Counted from the stretch's first letter, positions 1 to 8,551 are shown. The stretch: DNA of 64,000 bases from Roseovarius aestuariivivens (GCF_004761875.1 NZ_SJEY01000001.1:620001-684000); one strand, 5' to 3'. Numbers and translations are program-made. Notes: a model not told the origin generated them from the sequence alone.

Positions 1-1
1 G

Positions 2-766
2 GGTTCTGTCGCCACCGGAATCAAAGTGGCCGAAGCCGCCGCCCGGCATATCGCGCCCTGTGTTCTTGAATTGGGCGGCAAATCGGCTGCCATCGTGCAT
101 GAGGATGCGGATCTCGACGCATTCGAGCGGGATATCCGCTGGGGCATCTATTTCAACGCAGGCCAGATCTGTTCGGCGATGAGCCGCGTGATCGTTCACG
201 AGGCGCGCCATGAAGAACTGGTCGAACGCGCGGCGCAGGTGGCGCGCTCGCTGTCGGTTGGCCCGGGGATCGACCGCGACACACCGGGGTTGACGATGGG
301 CGCCATGGCCAGCGACACACAGCGCGACCGGGCGGCTGGCATGGTGTCTGATGCCGAGAGACAGGGGGCGCGGCTGGTGACCGGCGGGCGCAAAATGAAT
401 ATTCCCGGCGCGTTTCTTGAGCCGACCGTGCTTAGCCAGGTGACACCGGACATGAGCATTGCGCAGGAAGAGGTCTTTGGCCCGGTTCTGTCAGTGATGT
501 CGTTCCGGGACGAGGCCGAGGCCGTCCGGATCGCCAATGGGACCGAGTACGGGCTGGTTGCCGGTGTCTTCACGCGTGATCTGAACCGGGCCAGCCGGGC
601 CGCGCAAAAGCTGCGCGCGGGGCAGGTTTTCGTCAACGAGTGGTTTGCAGGCGGCGTCGAGACGCCGTTTGGCGGTTACGGCAAATCGGGTTACGGGCGC
701 GAAAAGGGACGCGAAGCGCTTTGGAACTACGTCCAGACGAAGAACATCGCGATGGCGGTACGCTGA
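2..766 (+). CDS. Aldehyde dehydrogenase family protein (5' end missing)
   Basis: C-terminal half of an NAD(P)-dependent aldehyde dehydrogenase; the reading frame is open to the left window edge, so the N-terminal cofactor-binding part is missing. The general-base glutamate lies in LELGGK (codon at 68-70) and the catalytic cysteine in NAGQIC (codon at 170-172). The late family motif EEVFGPVL and a C-terminal FGGYGKSGYGRE stretch are present, so the active site looks intact. The family oxidises aldehydes to acids; the substrate cannot be read from this fragment, though betaine-aldehyde-type enzymes are similar. The next gene starts two bases after the stop, so the two are probably co-transcribed. 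Confidence 0.93.
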   Translation, partial: GSVATGIKVAEAAARHIAPCVLELGGKSAAIVHEDADLDAFERDIRWGIYFNAGQICSAMSRVIVHEARHEELVERAAQVARSLSVGPGIDRDTPGLTMGAMASDTQRDRAAGMVSDAERQGARLVTGGRKMNIPGAFLEPTVLSQVTPDMSIAQEEVFGPVLSVMSFRDEAEAVRIANGTEYGLVAGVFTRDLNRASRAAQKLRAGQVFVNEWFAGGVETPFGGYGKSGYGREKGREALWNYVQTKNIAMAVR

Positions 767-768
767 GC

Positions 769-1986
769 ATGGCGTTGCCGAGACAGCCGGACAGCCTTCG
801 CGACGTGGTCGAGAATGGGCTTTGTATCGGCTGCGGCCTGTGCGAGGCGATGGCGCCCGAACGATGGTGCATGACCATGACACCCGAAGGCCGGTTGCGA
901 CCGGCCCCACTGGCGCCGGAAGACGCGACCGACGATGCCCCGATCCTTGCGGCCTGTCCCGGTGCCGTGGCCAAGGCCACGCCACGTGGTACGCAAAACG
1001 ATGAGCTTTGGGGCAGTTACACCCGCATGAGCGTGGCTTGGTCGGCTGACCCCGATGTGCGCTTTCGTGCTGCGACCGGTGGCGTGTTGACCGCCCTCGG
1101 CATGCATCTTCTTCGCTTGGGCAAGGCGCGCTTTATTCTGCATTGCGCCGCGGACGAAAGCGCACCGCTGCGCACGCGCTGGGTTATCAGCGAAACGCCC
1201 GAGGATGTCGCCGCACGCTGCGGCTCGCGCTATGGCCCGTCGGACACGCTGGCCGGTCTCGAGGCCGCGCTTGTGCGGGACGAACCGTTTGCCGTGATCG
1301 CCAAACCCTGTGACGCGGGCGCTTTGCGCAGCCGGGCCGAGGCGGATCCGCGTCTGGCCCGGCGTCTTGTGGCGGTGTTGGTGATGGTCTGCGGCGGCGC
1401 CTCGGATCTTGGCAAATCCTGGGAAGTGCTGCGCGCCGTCGACGTGGCGGAGCGCGATGTCACGCTTTTCCGATACCGCGGCCACGGCAATCCCGGCCCC
1501 ACCCGGATCGAAACACGAGACGGGCGCGCATTCGAGAAAACCTACAACGAGATGTGGGAGGACGAGAGCGGCTGGCGTATCCAGACCCGATGCAAGCTTT
1601 GTCCTGATGCCATCGGCGAGGCGGCGGATATCGCAGCTGCCGATATCTGGCCGGGTGCCGTGCCGGATGGAGAAGACGACGGCTTTAACGGTGTGATCCT
1701 TCGCACGCCGGAGGGCGACGCGCTTTGGCATTCGGCGCTCGAGGCGGGTGAACTCAGCGAAGGTGACACGATGCACCCGCGCGATTTCGACCGCGTTCAG
1801 CCACACCAGGTGTCCAAGAAACGGGCGCTGGCTGCGCGGCTTCGGGGCCTGGTGGCGGCGGGCAAGCCGGTCTTCGCACATGAAGGCCTGCGCCTGGACG
1901 CGCTAGATGGTCATGACCCGGACGAAGAAGCGGGAGCGTTGAGGCGCGCGCGGACAGGCCGCTTCGACGAAGACATGCCGACATGA
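769..1986 (+). CDS. FrhB/FdhB-type Coenzyme F420 hydrogenase beta-subunit family protein
   Basis: 405-residue iron-sulfur flavoprotein of the FrhB/FdhB family. Near the N-terminus CIGCGLC plus a later CPGAV form a ferredoxin-like 4Fe-4S ligand set. The middle has the FrhB N-terminal domain (ATGGVLTALG, then AKPCDAGALR), and the C-terminal domain carries CKLCPDAIGEAADIAAADIW. Homologues pass electrons between FAD/Fe-S and a deazaflavin or another acceptor. ATG 769 was chosen because it sits directly behind the aldehyde dehydrogenase stop and gives the family N-terminus; a longer frame from 640 runs inside the upstream gene. The stop overlaps the next start (ATGA). The partner in this operon is unknown; it may take electrons from the aldehyde dehydrogenase step (inference). 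Confidence 0.85.
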   Translation: MALPRQPDSLRDVVENGLCIGCGLCEAMAPERWCMTMTPEGRLRPAPLAPEDATDDAPILAACPGAVAKATPRGTQNDELWGSYTRMSVAWSADPDVRFRAATGGVLTALGMHLLRLGKARFILHCAADESAPLRTRWVISETPEDVAARCGSRYGPSDTLAGLEAALVRDEPFAVIAKPCDAGALRSRAEADPRLARRLVAVLVMVCGGASDLGKSWEVLRAVDVAERDVTLFRYRGHGNPGPTRIETRDGRAFEKTYNEMWEDESGWRIQTRCKLCPDAIGEAADIAAADIWPGAVPDGEDDGFNGVILRTPEGDALWHSALEAGELSEGDTMHPRDFDRVQPHQVSKKRALAARLRGLVAAGKPVFAHEGLRLDALDGHDPDEEAGALRRARTGRFDEDMPT

Positions 1987-2828
1987 TGTCCAAACCGTTC
2001 TCGGAAGATCAGGCGCGTGGCATGCTTGTTGGCTTGGCGGTCGGGGATGCCTTGGGCGCAGGCCTTGCGGGACAGGTGCGCACGGATACTCCGCTCGTCG
2101 CCACCATGACTGGCGGCGGTCCGCACGGGCTCCGCCCCGGTCAGTGGACGGATGAGACGACACAGGCGATGTGTCTTGCGCAGATGCTGCGCTCGGCCAA
2201 CGGATGGGATGCCGAAGACGCGATGAAGCGCCTGATCAATTGGCGAGATTACGGCTATCTTTCGCCCATTCGCAGGTGTTTCGACATGGACGACACGGTG
2301 GCCGATGCGCTGCGACGCTTCGAGCGGACCAAGAACCCCTATGCCGGTTCGCCAGATGAGACGAAGACGGGTAGTGCCGGAATAACGCGTCTGGCGCCGG
2401 TCGTGCTGGCCTACGGCGCCGTGACCGACTCGGCCATGGCCGTGGCGCAATTGCAAAGCCGCCTGACCCACGCCAGCCCTGTCTGTCAACGGGCCGCTGC
2501 GAGCATCGCGCGCCTTCTGGTTACGGGCGACAGTGCCTTGATGCCGCGACCGGACACGCCGCCCGATGCGGTGACCGACAACGTGATGTCTGTTCTACAG
2601 GCGGCTTTCTGGGCCTTCGGGCAAGGCGACACTTTCGAAAATGTGCTTGCCGCCGCGGTCACACTGGGTGGGGATGCAGACCGGGCAGGGGCGCTGACCG
2701 GCCAGATCGCCGGCCGGCTTTTCGGTTACGACGCCATTCCGACGTCATGGCGCAATTGTCTTTACGATCACGACAAGATCCTCACGGCAGCTGACGACCT
2801 CTTCGCCATGCGACCGATCGATATCTGA
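1983..2828 (+). CDS. ADP-ribosylglycohydrolase (DraG-like) family protein
   Basis: 281-residue member of the ADP-ribosylglycohydrolase family, which removes ADP-ribose from proteins or small molecules using two divalent metals. Seen in order: GLAVGDALGA near the N-terminus, TDETTQA (metal-ligand acidic motif, about residue 58), and near the C-terminus GGDADR with a glycine-rich GQIAGRLFGYDAIP. These three blocks are the usual active-site blocks. The start overlaps the FrhB-like gene by four bases, so translation is probably coupled. No nitrogenase or ADP-ribosyltransferase gene lies nearby, so a DraG role in nitrogenase control is not supported; the substrate is unknown. Confidence 0.88.
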   Translation: MMSKPFSEDQARGMLVGLAVGDALGAGLAGQVRTDTPLVATMTGGGPHGLRPGQWTDETTQAMCLAQMLRSANGWDAEDAMKRLINWRDYGYLSPIRRCFDMDDTVADALRRFERTKNPYAGSPDETKTGSAGITRLAPVVLAYGAVTDSAMAVAQLQSRLTHASPVCQRAAASIARLLVTGDSALMPRPDTPPDAVTDNVMSVLQAAFWAFGQGDTFENVLAAAVTLGGDADRAGALTGQIAGRLFGYDAIPTSWRNCLYDHDKILTAADDLFAMRPIDI

Positions 2829-2853
2829 CCGCCACCGCGAAAGGACGACCAAG

Positions 2854-3240
2854 ATGGCAACATTCGATGAAGACCTCTTCCTCAAGGGGCTTGAGCAACG
2901 CAAGGCGACCCTCGGCGCAGAATATGTCGAAAAGAACCTCGCTGCGGCGGATGATTTCACCCGACCGTTCCAGGAGGCGATGACCGCATGGTGCTGGGGC
3001 TTTGGCTGGGGCGACGACGTGATCCCTGCGAAAACGCGGTCAATGATGAACCTCGCCATGCTTGGCGCGCTCGGCAAGATGCACGAATTCGAGATCCATT
3101 GCCGGGGGGCGCTCAACAACGGCGTCACCAAGGATGAGATTCGGGCCATCGTGCATGTTGTCGCGATCTATTGCGGCGTGCCGCAGGGACTGGAGTGCTT
3201 CCGCTCGGCGCGCCGGGTTCTTGAGGAACGCGGTCTTTGA
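2854..3240 (+). CDS. Carboxymuconolactone decarboxylase family protein
   Basis: 128-residue single-domain protein of the carboxymuconolactone decarboxylase/AhpD superfamily. The helical core is recognisable: WGDDVIPAKTRSMMNLAML, then HEFEIHCRGALNNGVTKDEI, then VHVVAIYCGVP. It lacks the CxxC pair of peroxidase-type AhpD, so it belongs to the decarboxylase-like branch (4-carboxymuconolactone type or a related isomerase). It follows the ADP-ribosylglycohydrolase by 25 bases with a purine-rich AAAGGACGACC ahead of ATG, so it is probably the last gene of the operon. Its position near an aldehyde dehydrogenase suggests a catabolic role (inference). Confidence 0.82.
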   Translation: MATFDEDLFLKGLEQRKATLGAEYVEKNLAAADDFTRPFQEAMTAWCWGFGWGDDVIPAKTRSMMNLAMLGALGKMHEFEIHCRGALNNGVTKDEIRAIVHVVAIYCGVPQGLECFRSARRVLEERGL

Positions 3241-3703
3241 TTTGCCTGCCCGGGTAGGGGATTCGCACCCCGAGCGGCCCGGACCGCGGAGCGCGCGCAA
3301 AATGGAAAGCCCTTGGGTCGCCGTTTCGGTCGAAATCCGGTCTTAGACGCGCCGGATCGGCAAGAGTGTTGCGGCAGCACAACACTGGGCCTTTGTGATT
3401 CCCTGCAGTCTCAGGATTTCGGAGCGCGTATGGCGCTCAAGAGCCCTTGGAAACGCGAGGGCGATGGCGGGGAAATGCTGTGAAAATCCATATAAAAAAG
3501 GGCTTTTGCCAAAGATGGCCCGGTTTGCGCTCTGCCGTCGTCGCAAGTGTGTGTGAAATACGTCACATCGCTCGCGTGAACAGGATAGCCGGGGGCAGTT
3601 ACGTTGACACTTAGGGGGTATTTGGCGCATTCCATCCCCAAGCCGTGACCCGCTACTGGGGGCGGCGGTACACGAAACTTTCCTGCTTTAAGGAGGGACT
3701 ACC
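3241..3703. other. 463-base intergenic region ahead of the porin
   Basis: No convincing gene was found on either strand; the short open frames here are compositionally odd and lack ribosome binding sites. The right half holds a CRP-like palindrome (3552-3567), a TTGACA at 3604-3609 without a clear matching -10, and a strong Shine-Dalgarno AGGAGG at 3691-3696, seven bases before the TTG start of the porin. The rest (3241-3540) shows nothing I can assign. Confidence 0.6.
3552..3567. promoter_or_regulatory. CRP/FNR-family-like palindromic site
   Basis: TGTGA-N6-TCACA, an exact match to the symmetric CRP consensus, sits 137 bases upstream of the porin start and about 37 bases upstream of a TTGACA at 3604-3609. 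That spacing would suit an activator site. Binding by a CRP-like regulator is inferred from the motif alone. Confidence 0.5.
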
Positions 3704-4840
3704 TTGAAAAAGCAACTTCTCTGCACCAGCGCAATCGCCCTCGGCGTCGCCGCTGCTGCTCCTGCCTCCGCCCAGGACTGGAACCTGGATTGGGGCGGCT
3801 TCTTTAACCAGCACATCGCGTTCACCGACGTGTCCGGCTCTGCCTTCAACGTGGGTGGCCCGCTGAATGGCGTCGATTTCGACGGCATCCAGATGTACTC
3901 GAACACCGAAATCATCTTCACCCCGTCGATCACGCTGGACAACGGCCTGACCTTCGGCGTGAACATCCAGATGGAGGGTCTGAACTCCGGTGGTGGTGCT
4001 GACGGTATCGACGAGTCGTACATGTCGATCTCGGGTGACCAGTTTGGTCGTCTGGACATCGGCTACGAGAACTCGGCCGGTTACAAGATGATGGTTGGCG
4101 CACCTGCTGTTGCCTCTAACGCCATCAACTCGCCGTCCGCTTCGGCCTTCATTCCGTTCCACCCGGGCGCTGCTCTTGGCTTCCGTCAGGCTGCCATCTC
4201 GTCCTTCACGGAAGTCGCCGGCAACAACGACACCGCACGTCTGACCTACTACACGCCGAGCTTCAACGGCTTCACGGCTGGTATTTCGTACGCGCCGACC
4301 GCCGGTGGTAACACCGCGAACGTCGCTCCGGTCAACCGTAACGCTGGTATCGTTGACGTCATCGACCTCGGCGTGAACTACAGCCAGTCCTTCGGCACCA
4401 CCGACATCAGCCTCGCGGCTCGTTGGGGTACTGCAGACAACAACGCTGTCGGCGTTTCCGATCCGGAAACCTGGGGTGTTGGCTTCCAGGTCGGCTTCAG
4501 CGGCTTCACCGTTGGTGGCTCCTGGGCTGAGAACGACAACGGTGCACCCACCGGCGTCGGCGATCAGGAAGGCTACAGCCTCGGTGTTGCATACGACGCA
4601 CCTGGCCCCTGGACCTTTGGTCTTGAAGGCTACGTCGGTGAAGTCGAGCAGGGCGCAATCGACGGCGAGTACGAGTACTACCAGCTCGCCGGCAGCCGCG
4701 ACCTTGGACCGGGCGTCTCCTGGGACGTCTACCTCGTTTACGGTGAAACCAAAGCTGGTTCGGCCGCTCCGGCCTTCCTGGTGCCTGGTTCCACCATCGA
4801 CGGCACGGCCATCGGTACCGCGATCAACCTGAGCTTCTAA
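3704..4840 (+). CDS. Outer-membrane porin (Rhodobacter type), TTG start
   Basis: 378-residue trimeric-porin-type beta barrel for diffusion of small solutes across the outer membrane. It has a clean Sec signal peptide (MKKQLLCTSAIALG then AAPASAQ, cleavage after about residue 24), alternating amphipathic strands rich in glycine and aromatic residues, no cysteine after the signal, and the terminal phenylalanine (NLSF) recognised by the BAM complex. The start is TTG, fixed by an AGGAGG seven bases upstream and by the signal peptide; no ATG fits. Codon use is strongly biased (GGT/GGC, AAC, TAC, CGT), as expected for a very abundant protein. The gene stands alone, with a CRP-like site upstream and a strong terminator 24 bases after the stop. 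Confidence 0.95.
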   Translation: MKKQLLCTSAIALGVAAAAPASAQDWNLDWGGFFNQHIAFTDVSGSAFNVGGPLNGVDFDGIQMYSNTEIIFTPSITLDNGLTFGVNIQMEGLNSGGGADGIDESYMSISGDQFGRLDIGYENSAGYKMMVGAPAVASNAINSPSASAFIPFHPGAALGFRQAAISSFTEVAGNNDTARLTYYTPSFNGFTAGISYAPTAGGNTANVAPVNRNAGIVDVIDLGVNYSQSFGTTDISLAARWGTADNNAVGVSDPETWGVGFQVGFSGFTVGGSWAENDNGAPTGVGDQEGYSLGVAYDAPGPWTFGLEGYVGEVEQGAIDGEYEYYQLAGSRDLGPGVSWDVYLVYGETKAGSAAPAFLVPGSTIDGTAIGTAINLSF

Positions 4841-4864
4841 TAGCCTAGGCTGACTGTTATAGAG

Positions 4865-4898
4865 CGGCGAGGGAGTTTTCCCTCGCCGTTTTCTTTTT
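4865..4898 (+). terminator. Rho-independent terminator of the porin gene
   Basis: A perfect 10-bp stem (CGGCGAGGGA with TCCCTCGCCG, loop GTTT) is followed by TTTTCTTTTT. It lies 24 bases after the porin stop and separates the highly expressed porin from the sulfotransferase genes. Confidence 0.92.
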
Positions 4899-4937
4899 GT
4901 GTGGGCAATCTTTCATTCGCGATCTGGAAAGGTGAGC

Positions 4938-5771
4938 ATGAAAAACAGCATTGTCTGGCTGGCGTCCTATCCGAAATCCGGCAATACATGGCTGCGGATC
5001 TTCCTGGCGAATTACCTCGCGAATTCTCCGAAACCCTTGGGCATTAACCAGGTGCAGCTTTTCGGCTTCGGGGACTCCAAGCCGCAGAGGTATCAGCAAG
5101 TTGCCGGAGGGCGGGTGGACACCAGCAATCCGCATGCGACGCTGCAATTGCGCGCACGCGTGCTACAGGCGATCGTCGCGAACAACGCGGATGTGAATTT
5201 CGTAAAAACCCACAATATCCGGGGCGACGCCATGCAGGTGGAACTGATCCCGGCCAAATTCACCAGATCGGCCATCTACGTGATACGCAATCCTCTGGAT
5301 TTGGTGCTGTCCTATGCGCGCCACTACGGTCTGACACCGGAAAAAACAGTCGAAGCCATCGGGCGGAGCGATAATGCGAATGCGCCAGATGCATCGACGA
5401 CATGGCAGTTTCTGGGCACTTGGAGCGAACACGTTAAAAGCTGGACCCACGGTACCCGGTTTCCAGTGCTGCCACTGCGCTATGAGGACATGCTGGATAC
5501 TCCGCACGAAAGCTTTTCTGAAGCGCTTGAATTCCTAGGGATCACGCCCGACCCGGACAGGCTTGATCGCGCGATCCGGTTTTCCAGCTTCGATGAATTG
5601 AGCAAGCAAGAGGAGAAGTCCGGCTTTACCGAAAGGTCGCCACACAGCGAACGGTTTTTCGCCAGCGGGAAAAGCGGTGGTTGGAAGAAGGATCTTTCCC
5701 GCGACTTGATCGACAAGGTGCGCCGCGACCATAAGCGCATGATGAAAAAATACGGCTATTACAATGTCTGA
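4938..5771 (+). CDS. Sulfotransferase domain protein (first of a tandem pair)
   Basis: 277-residue PAPS-dependent sulfotransferase-fold enzyme. The 5'-phosphosulfate-binding loop is at the N-terminus (WLASYPKSGNTWLR), the 3'-phosphate motif follows (IYVIRNPLDLVLSYARHYG), and the C-terminal part has FFASGKSGGWKKDL, the usual GxxGxWK block. The frame opens at 4899, inside the porin terminator, so ATG 4938 is preferred; it is preceded by GGAAAGG. The stop overlaps the next gene by eight bases. Such enzymes put sulfate on sugars, lipids or small molecules; the acceptor is unknown. It shares the N-terminal motif almost word for word with the next gene, which indicates tandem duplication. Confidence 0.88.
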   Translation: MKNSIVWLASYPKSGNTWLRIFLANYLANSPKPLGINQVQLFGFGDSKPQRYQQVAGGRVDTSNPHATLQLRARVLQAIVANNADVNFVKTHNIRGDAMQVELIPAKFTRSAIYVIRNPLDLVLSYARHYGLTPEKTVEAIGRSDNANAPDASTTWQFLGTWSEHVKSWTHGTRFPVLPLRYEDMLDTPHESFSEALEFLGITPDPDRLDRAIRFSSFDELSKQEEKSGFTERSPHSERFFASGKSGGWKKDLSRDLIDKVRRDHKRMMKKYGYYNV

Positions 5772-6630
5772 CCTGCGCCGCATCATCTGGCTGGCCTCGT
5801 ATCCGAAATCGGGAAACACGTGGCTGCGAAGCCTGCTGGCGCATTACTTCATGCCGCACGGGCAGGCCCCGGATATCAACAATCTGCGCCAGTTTACCAC
5901 CGCGGATATCCGTCAGGATTTCTTTGATCGCGCGGCAGGTAAACCGTTTCATGGCAAGAGCATAGAAGAATGGCTTCATGTAAGACCTGAAGCGGTGCGC
6001 CTGATTGCCGGATCGAAGCCCGGCACTCATTTCGTGAAAACGCATTGCCGACCCGTCATGGTCGGGGACACGCATCTTATCCCGCCCGAGGTGACGGCCG
6101 GTGCGATCTACATGATCCGAAATCCCTTCGATGTGGCTCCGAGTTTTGCCCGCCACGTGTCTACCGATCTGGACGACGCGATTACGCGCATGGCCGATCC
6201 GGAAACCATCATGGGAACCGAGACAGGTATCCTCGATGCTTTGGGACGTTGGGATGATCACGTCACCGCCTGGACCGAGGCACCGGGCCTGCCGCGGTAT
6301 GTTTTGCGCTACGAAGACCTGCTGGATAAACCCGCAAGGACGGTGCAGAGCCTGTTGCAGTTTCTCAAGGTCAAGCCAAATCGCCCGAAGCTGGCCAAGG
6401 CGATCAAGGCGACCAGTTTCGAGGCGTTGAAGAAGCAGGAAGAAAAACTTGGCTTCGTCGAACGCCCGAAGGGTTCCCAGAGCTTCTTCACCAAGGGCAA
6501 GGCCGGCGCGTGGCGCGAAGACCTTACACCCGCACAGGTCGGACGTATCCGCGAAGAATTTGCCGATGTCATTGCAAAGTGGTATCCGGAGATGCTGGAA
6601 GAGACCGCAGAGTTCGCCAAAGCGGGCTAA
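5764..6630 (+). CDS. Sulfotransferase domain protein (second of a tandem pair)
   Basis: 288-residue sulfotransferase-fold protein. It begins with IIWLASYPKSGNTWLRSLLAH (PAPS loop), continues with IYMIRNPFDVAPSFARHVS (3'-phosphate site) and ends with KGKAGAWREDLTPAQ (GxxGxW block). The ATG lies eight bases inside the upstream gene and has no clear Shine-Dalgarno, so translation is probably coupled. The pair may form a heterodimer or act on two positions of one acceptor (inference). No PAPS-synthesis genes are seen nearby. Confidence 0.88.
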   Translation: MSDLRRIIWLASYPKSGNTWLRSLLAHYFMPHGQAPDINNLRQFTTADIRQDFFDRAAGKPFHGKSIEEWLHVRPEAVRLIAGSKPGTHFVKTHCRPVMVGDTHLIPPEVTAGAIYMIRNPFDVAPSFARHVSTDLDDAITRMADPETIMGTETGILDALGRWDDHVTAWTEAPGLPRYVLRYEDLLDKPARTVQSLLQFLKVKPNRPKLAKAIKATSFEALKKQEEKLGFVERPKGSQSFFTKGKAGAWREDLTPAQVGRIREEFADVIAKWYPEMLEETAEFAKAG

Positions 6631-6661
6631 TCGAAACCTCACCTGTCTGGAGAGTTGAGAA

Positions 6662-7162
6662 ATGCAGAAAGTCAGCGCAATCGCAATAGCTTGTGCGGCG
6701 ATCCTCATGTCGTGCGCGCCCGCGGGACAGCCTGCAACGGCGCGGCTTGGGGATGATCCCATGCTCTCCGGTGGTCGGTATACGTCTGGCGGCGGGCTGA
6801 GTGTCGCCGTTTCCGTCAGAGAGGCGCAAGGCCGGACCTTGGTGTGCGGTGTCTGGGCGGAGAGCGAGCAGCAATCGATCCTGACCAAAAACGTCGCAAG
6901 CCGTGTGATCGCCACGGGCTCGATCTATCTCGGCAACGAGCGTGTCGCGCAGGATCTGCTTTTCATGCGCAAAGTCGCGCCGCAACCGGCCTATGGCGGG
7001 ATGGAAAGCGGTTGCATTCTATCCGTGCGCGCCTGGGGGCCGGGCGATGCGCAAAAGCCGGTCAGCGTGCAAATTCCACGCCAGATCGTGGCGAACGAAG
7101 CCGAAGGCAACGATGCAGGTCCAATCGTTTATTTCATCCAGTCAGGACCGGCCGCACAATAA
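6662..7162 (+). CDS. Putative lipoprotein of unknown function
   Basis: 166 residues with a type II signal peptide: hydrophobic stretch then ILMSC, a lipobox with cysteine at residue 18. The mature protein is small, mostly beta by appearance, with two further cysteines (VCGVW and GCILS) that could form a disulfide. GGAGAG precedes the ATG. It follows the sulfotransferases by 31 bases and may be in the same transcript. Its stop directly abuts the stop of the convergent aminotransferase with no base between. I do not recognise the family. Confidence 0.75.
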   Translation: MQKVSAIAIACAAILMSCAPAGQPATARLGDDPMLSGGRYTSGGGLSVAVSVREAQGRTLVCGVWAESEQQSILTKNVASRVIATGSIYLGNERVAQDLLFMRKVAPQPAYGGMESGCILSVRAWGPGDAQKPVSVQIPRQIVANEAEGNDAGPIVYFIQSGPAAQ

Positions 7163-8482
7163 TCAAATGGCGGCTGAGATCGCGGTATCGAGCTTGTCGA
7201 CGAGTTCGTCGAGTTGTGAGTCTTCGATGATAAAGGGCGGGGCGAGCAGGACGTGGTCGCCGTGCTTGCCGTCGATCGTACCAGACATCGGGTAACAGAT
7301 CAGCCCGGCCTCGAACGCCGCTTTTTTGATCTTGCCCGCAACGCCCTTTGCCGGGTCGAAAGGGGATTTGCTCTCGCGGTTCTCGACCAATTCGATCCCC
7401 CGAAAAAGCCCGCGCCCGCGCAGGTCCCCAACATGCGGGTGCTGCCCGAACCGCGATTCAAGGCGATCGGCCAGGGCCGCGCCTTTCATCTGCACCCGCT
7501 CCACCAGACCGCGGTCGATGATTGCGCTGACCACCGCGTGTCCACATGCGGCCGCGGTGGGATGGCCGATATAGGTGTGACCGTGTTGGAAAAAACCCGA
7601 TCCGCCTTCGATCGCGGCGTAGATTTTACCGGTGCACAGCATCGCTCCGATGGGCTGGTATCCGGCCCCAAGCCCCTTGGCGATACAGGCGATGTCCGGG
7701 CTTACGCCGTCCTGCTCGCAGGCAAAAAGACTGCCTGTGCGTCCCATCCCGCACATGACCTCGTCCAATATCAATAGAACGCCGTATTTATCGCAGATTT
7801 CGCGGATGCGTTTGAAATAACCCGGGGCAGGGGGCAGCGCGCCTGCCGTCGCGCCAACGACCGGCTCGGCCATGAAGGCCATAACCGTTTCGGGCCCAAG
7901 GCGCTGGATCTCATCCTCAAGCGCCTGCGCCGCGCGCAGGCCGTAGTCTTCGGCGCTTTCGCCGTCATGCTTCAGGCGATATTCGTAGCACGGATCGATA
8001 TGGCTCACATCCAGCAGTAAGGGGCCGAATTGCGCGCGCCGCCATTCGTTGCCACCGGCGCTCAACGCGCCGATTGTGTTTCCGTGATAGCTTTGCTTCC
8101 GGGCAATAAGCTTGGAGCGGTTCGGCTCGCCTGTTTCGACCCGGTACTGGCGCGCGAGCTTGATTGCAGCCTCGGTCGCCTCTGATCCGCCGGAGACCAG
8201 ATAGACCCGGTCAAGCCCGCTGGGCGCGTGTTCGATCAGCAGATCGGCCAGTTTTTCTGCCGGCTCGGAGGTGAAAAAGCCGGTATGAGCAAAGGCCACC
8301 TGGTCGAGCTGCGCCTTGATCGCCGCGACCACCTCGGCGTCGTTGTGCCCAAGACAGGACACCGCCGCGCCACCCGATGCATCGAGATACTTCTTACCGC
8401 TTTTGTCGAACAGGTAACAGCCTTCGCCGCCGACGGCGGTGGGGGGGCTTTGGCGAGTATGGCGCGGGAATATGTGGGACAT
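7163..8482 (-). CDS. Class III aminotransferase (PLP-dependent)
   Basis: 439-residue fold-type I class III aminotransferase. Seen in order: a GGAAVSCLGHNDAEV start of the small domain, the SGGSEATEAAIKLAR cofactor-phosphate block, SYHGNT, the LILDEVMCGMGRTG block with the PLP-ring aspartate, and ACIAKGLGAGYQPIGA with the Schiff-base lysine. Family members use beta-alanine, omega-amino acids, taurine or polyamine-derived amines. A longer frame starts at 8551, but ATG 8482 matches the family N-terminus (MSHIFPRH) and the longer part runs through a palindrome. It lies downstream of the GabT-like gene on the same strand but behind a terminator, so it probably has its own promoter. Confidence 0.9.
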   Translation of the reverse strand: MSHIFPRHTRQSPPTAVGGEGCYLFDKSGKKYLDASGGAAVSCLGHNDAEVVAAIKAQLDQVAFAHTGFFTSEPAEKLADLLIEHAPSGLDRVYLVSGGSEATEAAIKLARQYRVETGEPNRSKLIARKQSYHGNTIGALSAGGNEWRRAQFGPLLLDVSHIDPCYEYRLKHDGESAEDYGLRAAQALEDEIQRLGPETVMAFMAEPVVGATAGALPPAPGYFKRIREICDKYGVLLILDEVMCGMGRTGSLFACEQDGVSPDIACIAKGLGAGYQPIGAMLCTGKIYAAIEGGSGFFQHGHTYIGHPTAAACGHAVVSAIIDRGLVERVQMKGAALADRLESRFGQHPHVGDLRGRGLFRGIELVENRESKSPFDPAKGVAGKIKKAAFEAGLICYPMSGTIDGKHGDHVLLAPPFIIEDSQLDELVDKLDTAISAAI

Positions 8483-8502
8483 GGGATGGGCCTTCGTCGT
8501 GA

Positions 8503-8530
8503 GGTGGCAAGTCGGACTTGCCCACCCTAC
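8503..8530. repeat. REP-like palindrome
   Basis: GGCAAGTC and GACTTGCC flank a single base, extended outward by GGT/ACC with one bulged base. Similar GTGGGCAA/TTGCCCAC palindromes are dispersed in many proteobacterial genomes. It sits just upstream of the aminotransferase start. Only one copy is present in this window, so the repeat status is inferred. Confidence 0.45.
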
Positions 8531-8551
8531 CACAGGCGAAGCGACCGCCAA

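Noticed and set aside
727..1881. 384-codon minus-strand frame opposite the FrhB-like gene
   Set aside because: Shadow of the plus-strand gene; composition rich in Arg and His and without domain motifs.
3343..3630. Minus-strand frame of 95 codons upstream of the porin
   Set aside because: No ribosome site and no family-like sequence; it spans the putative CRP site and -35.
4899..4937. Upstream start of the first sulfotransferase at 4899
   Set aside because: It lies at the edge of the porin terminator without a ribosome site; ATG 4938 has GGAAAGG.
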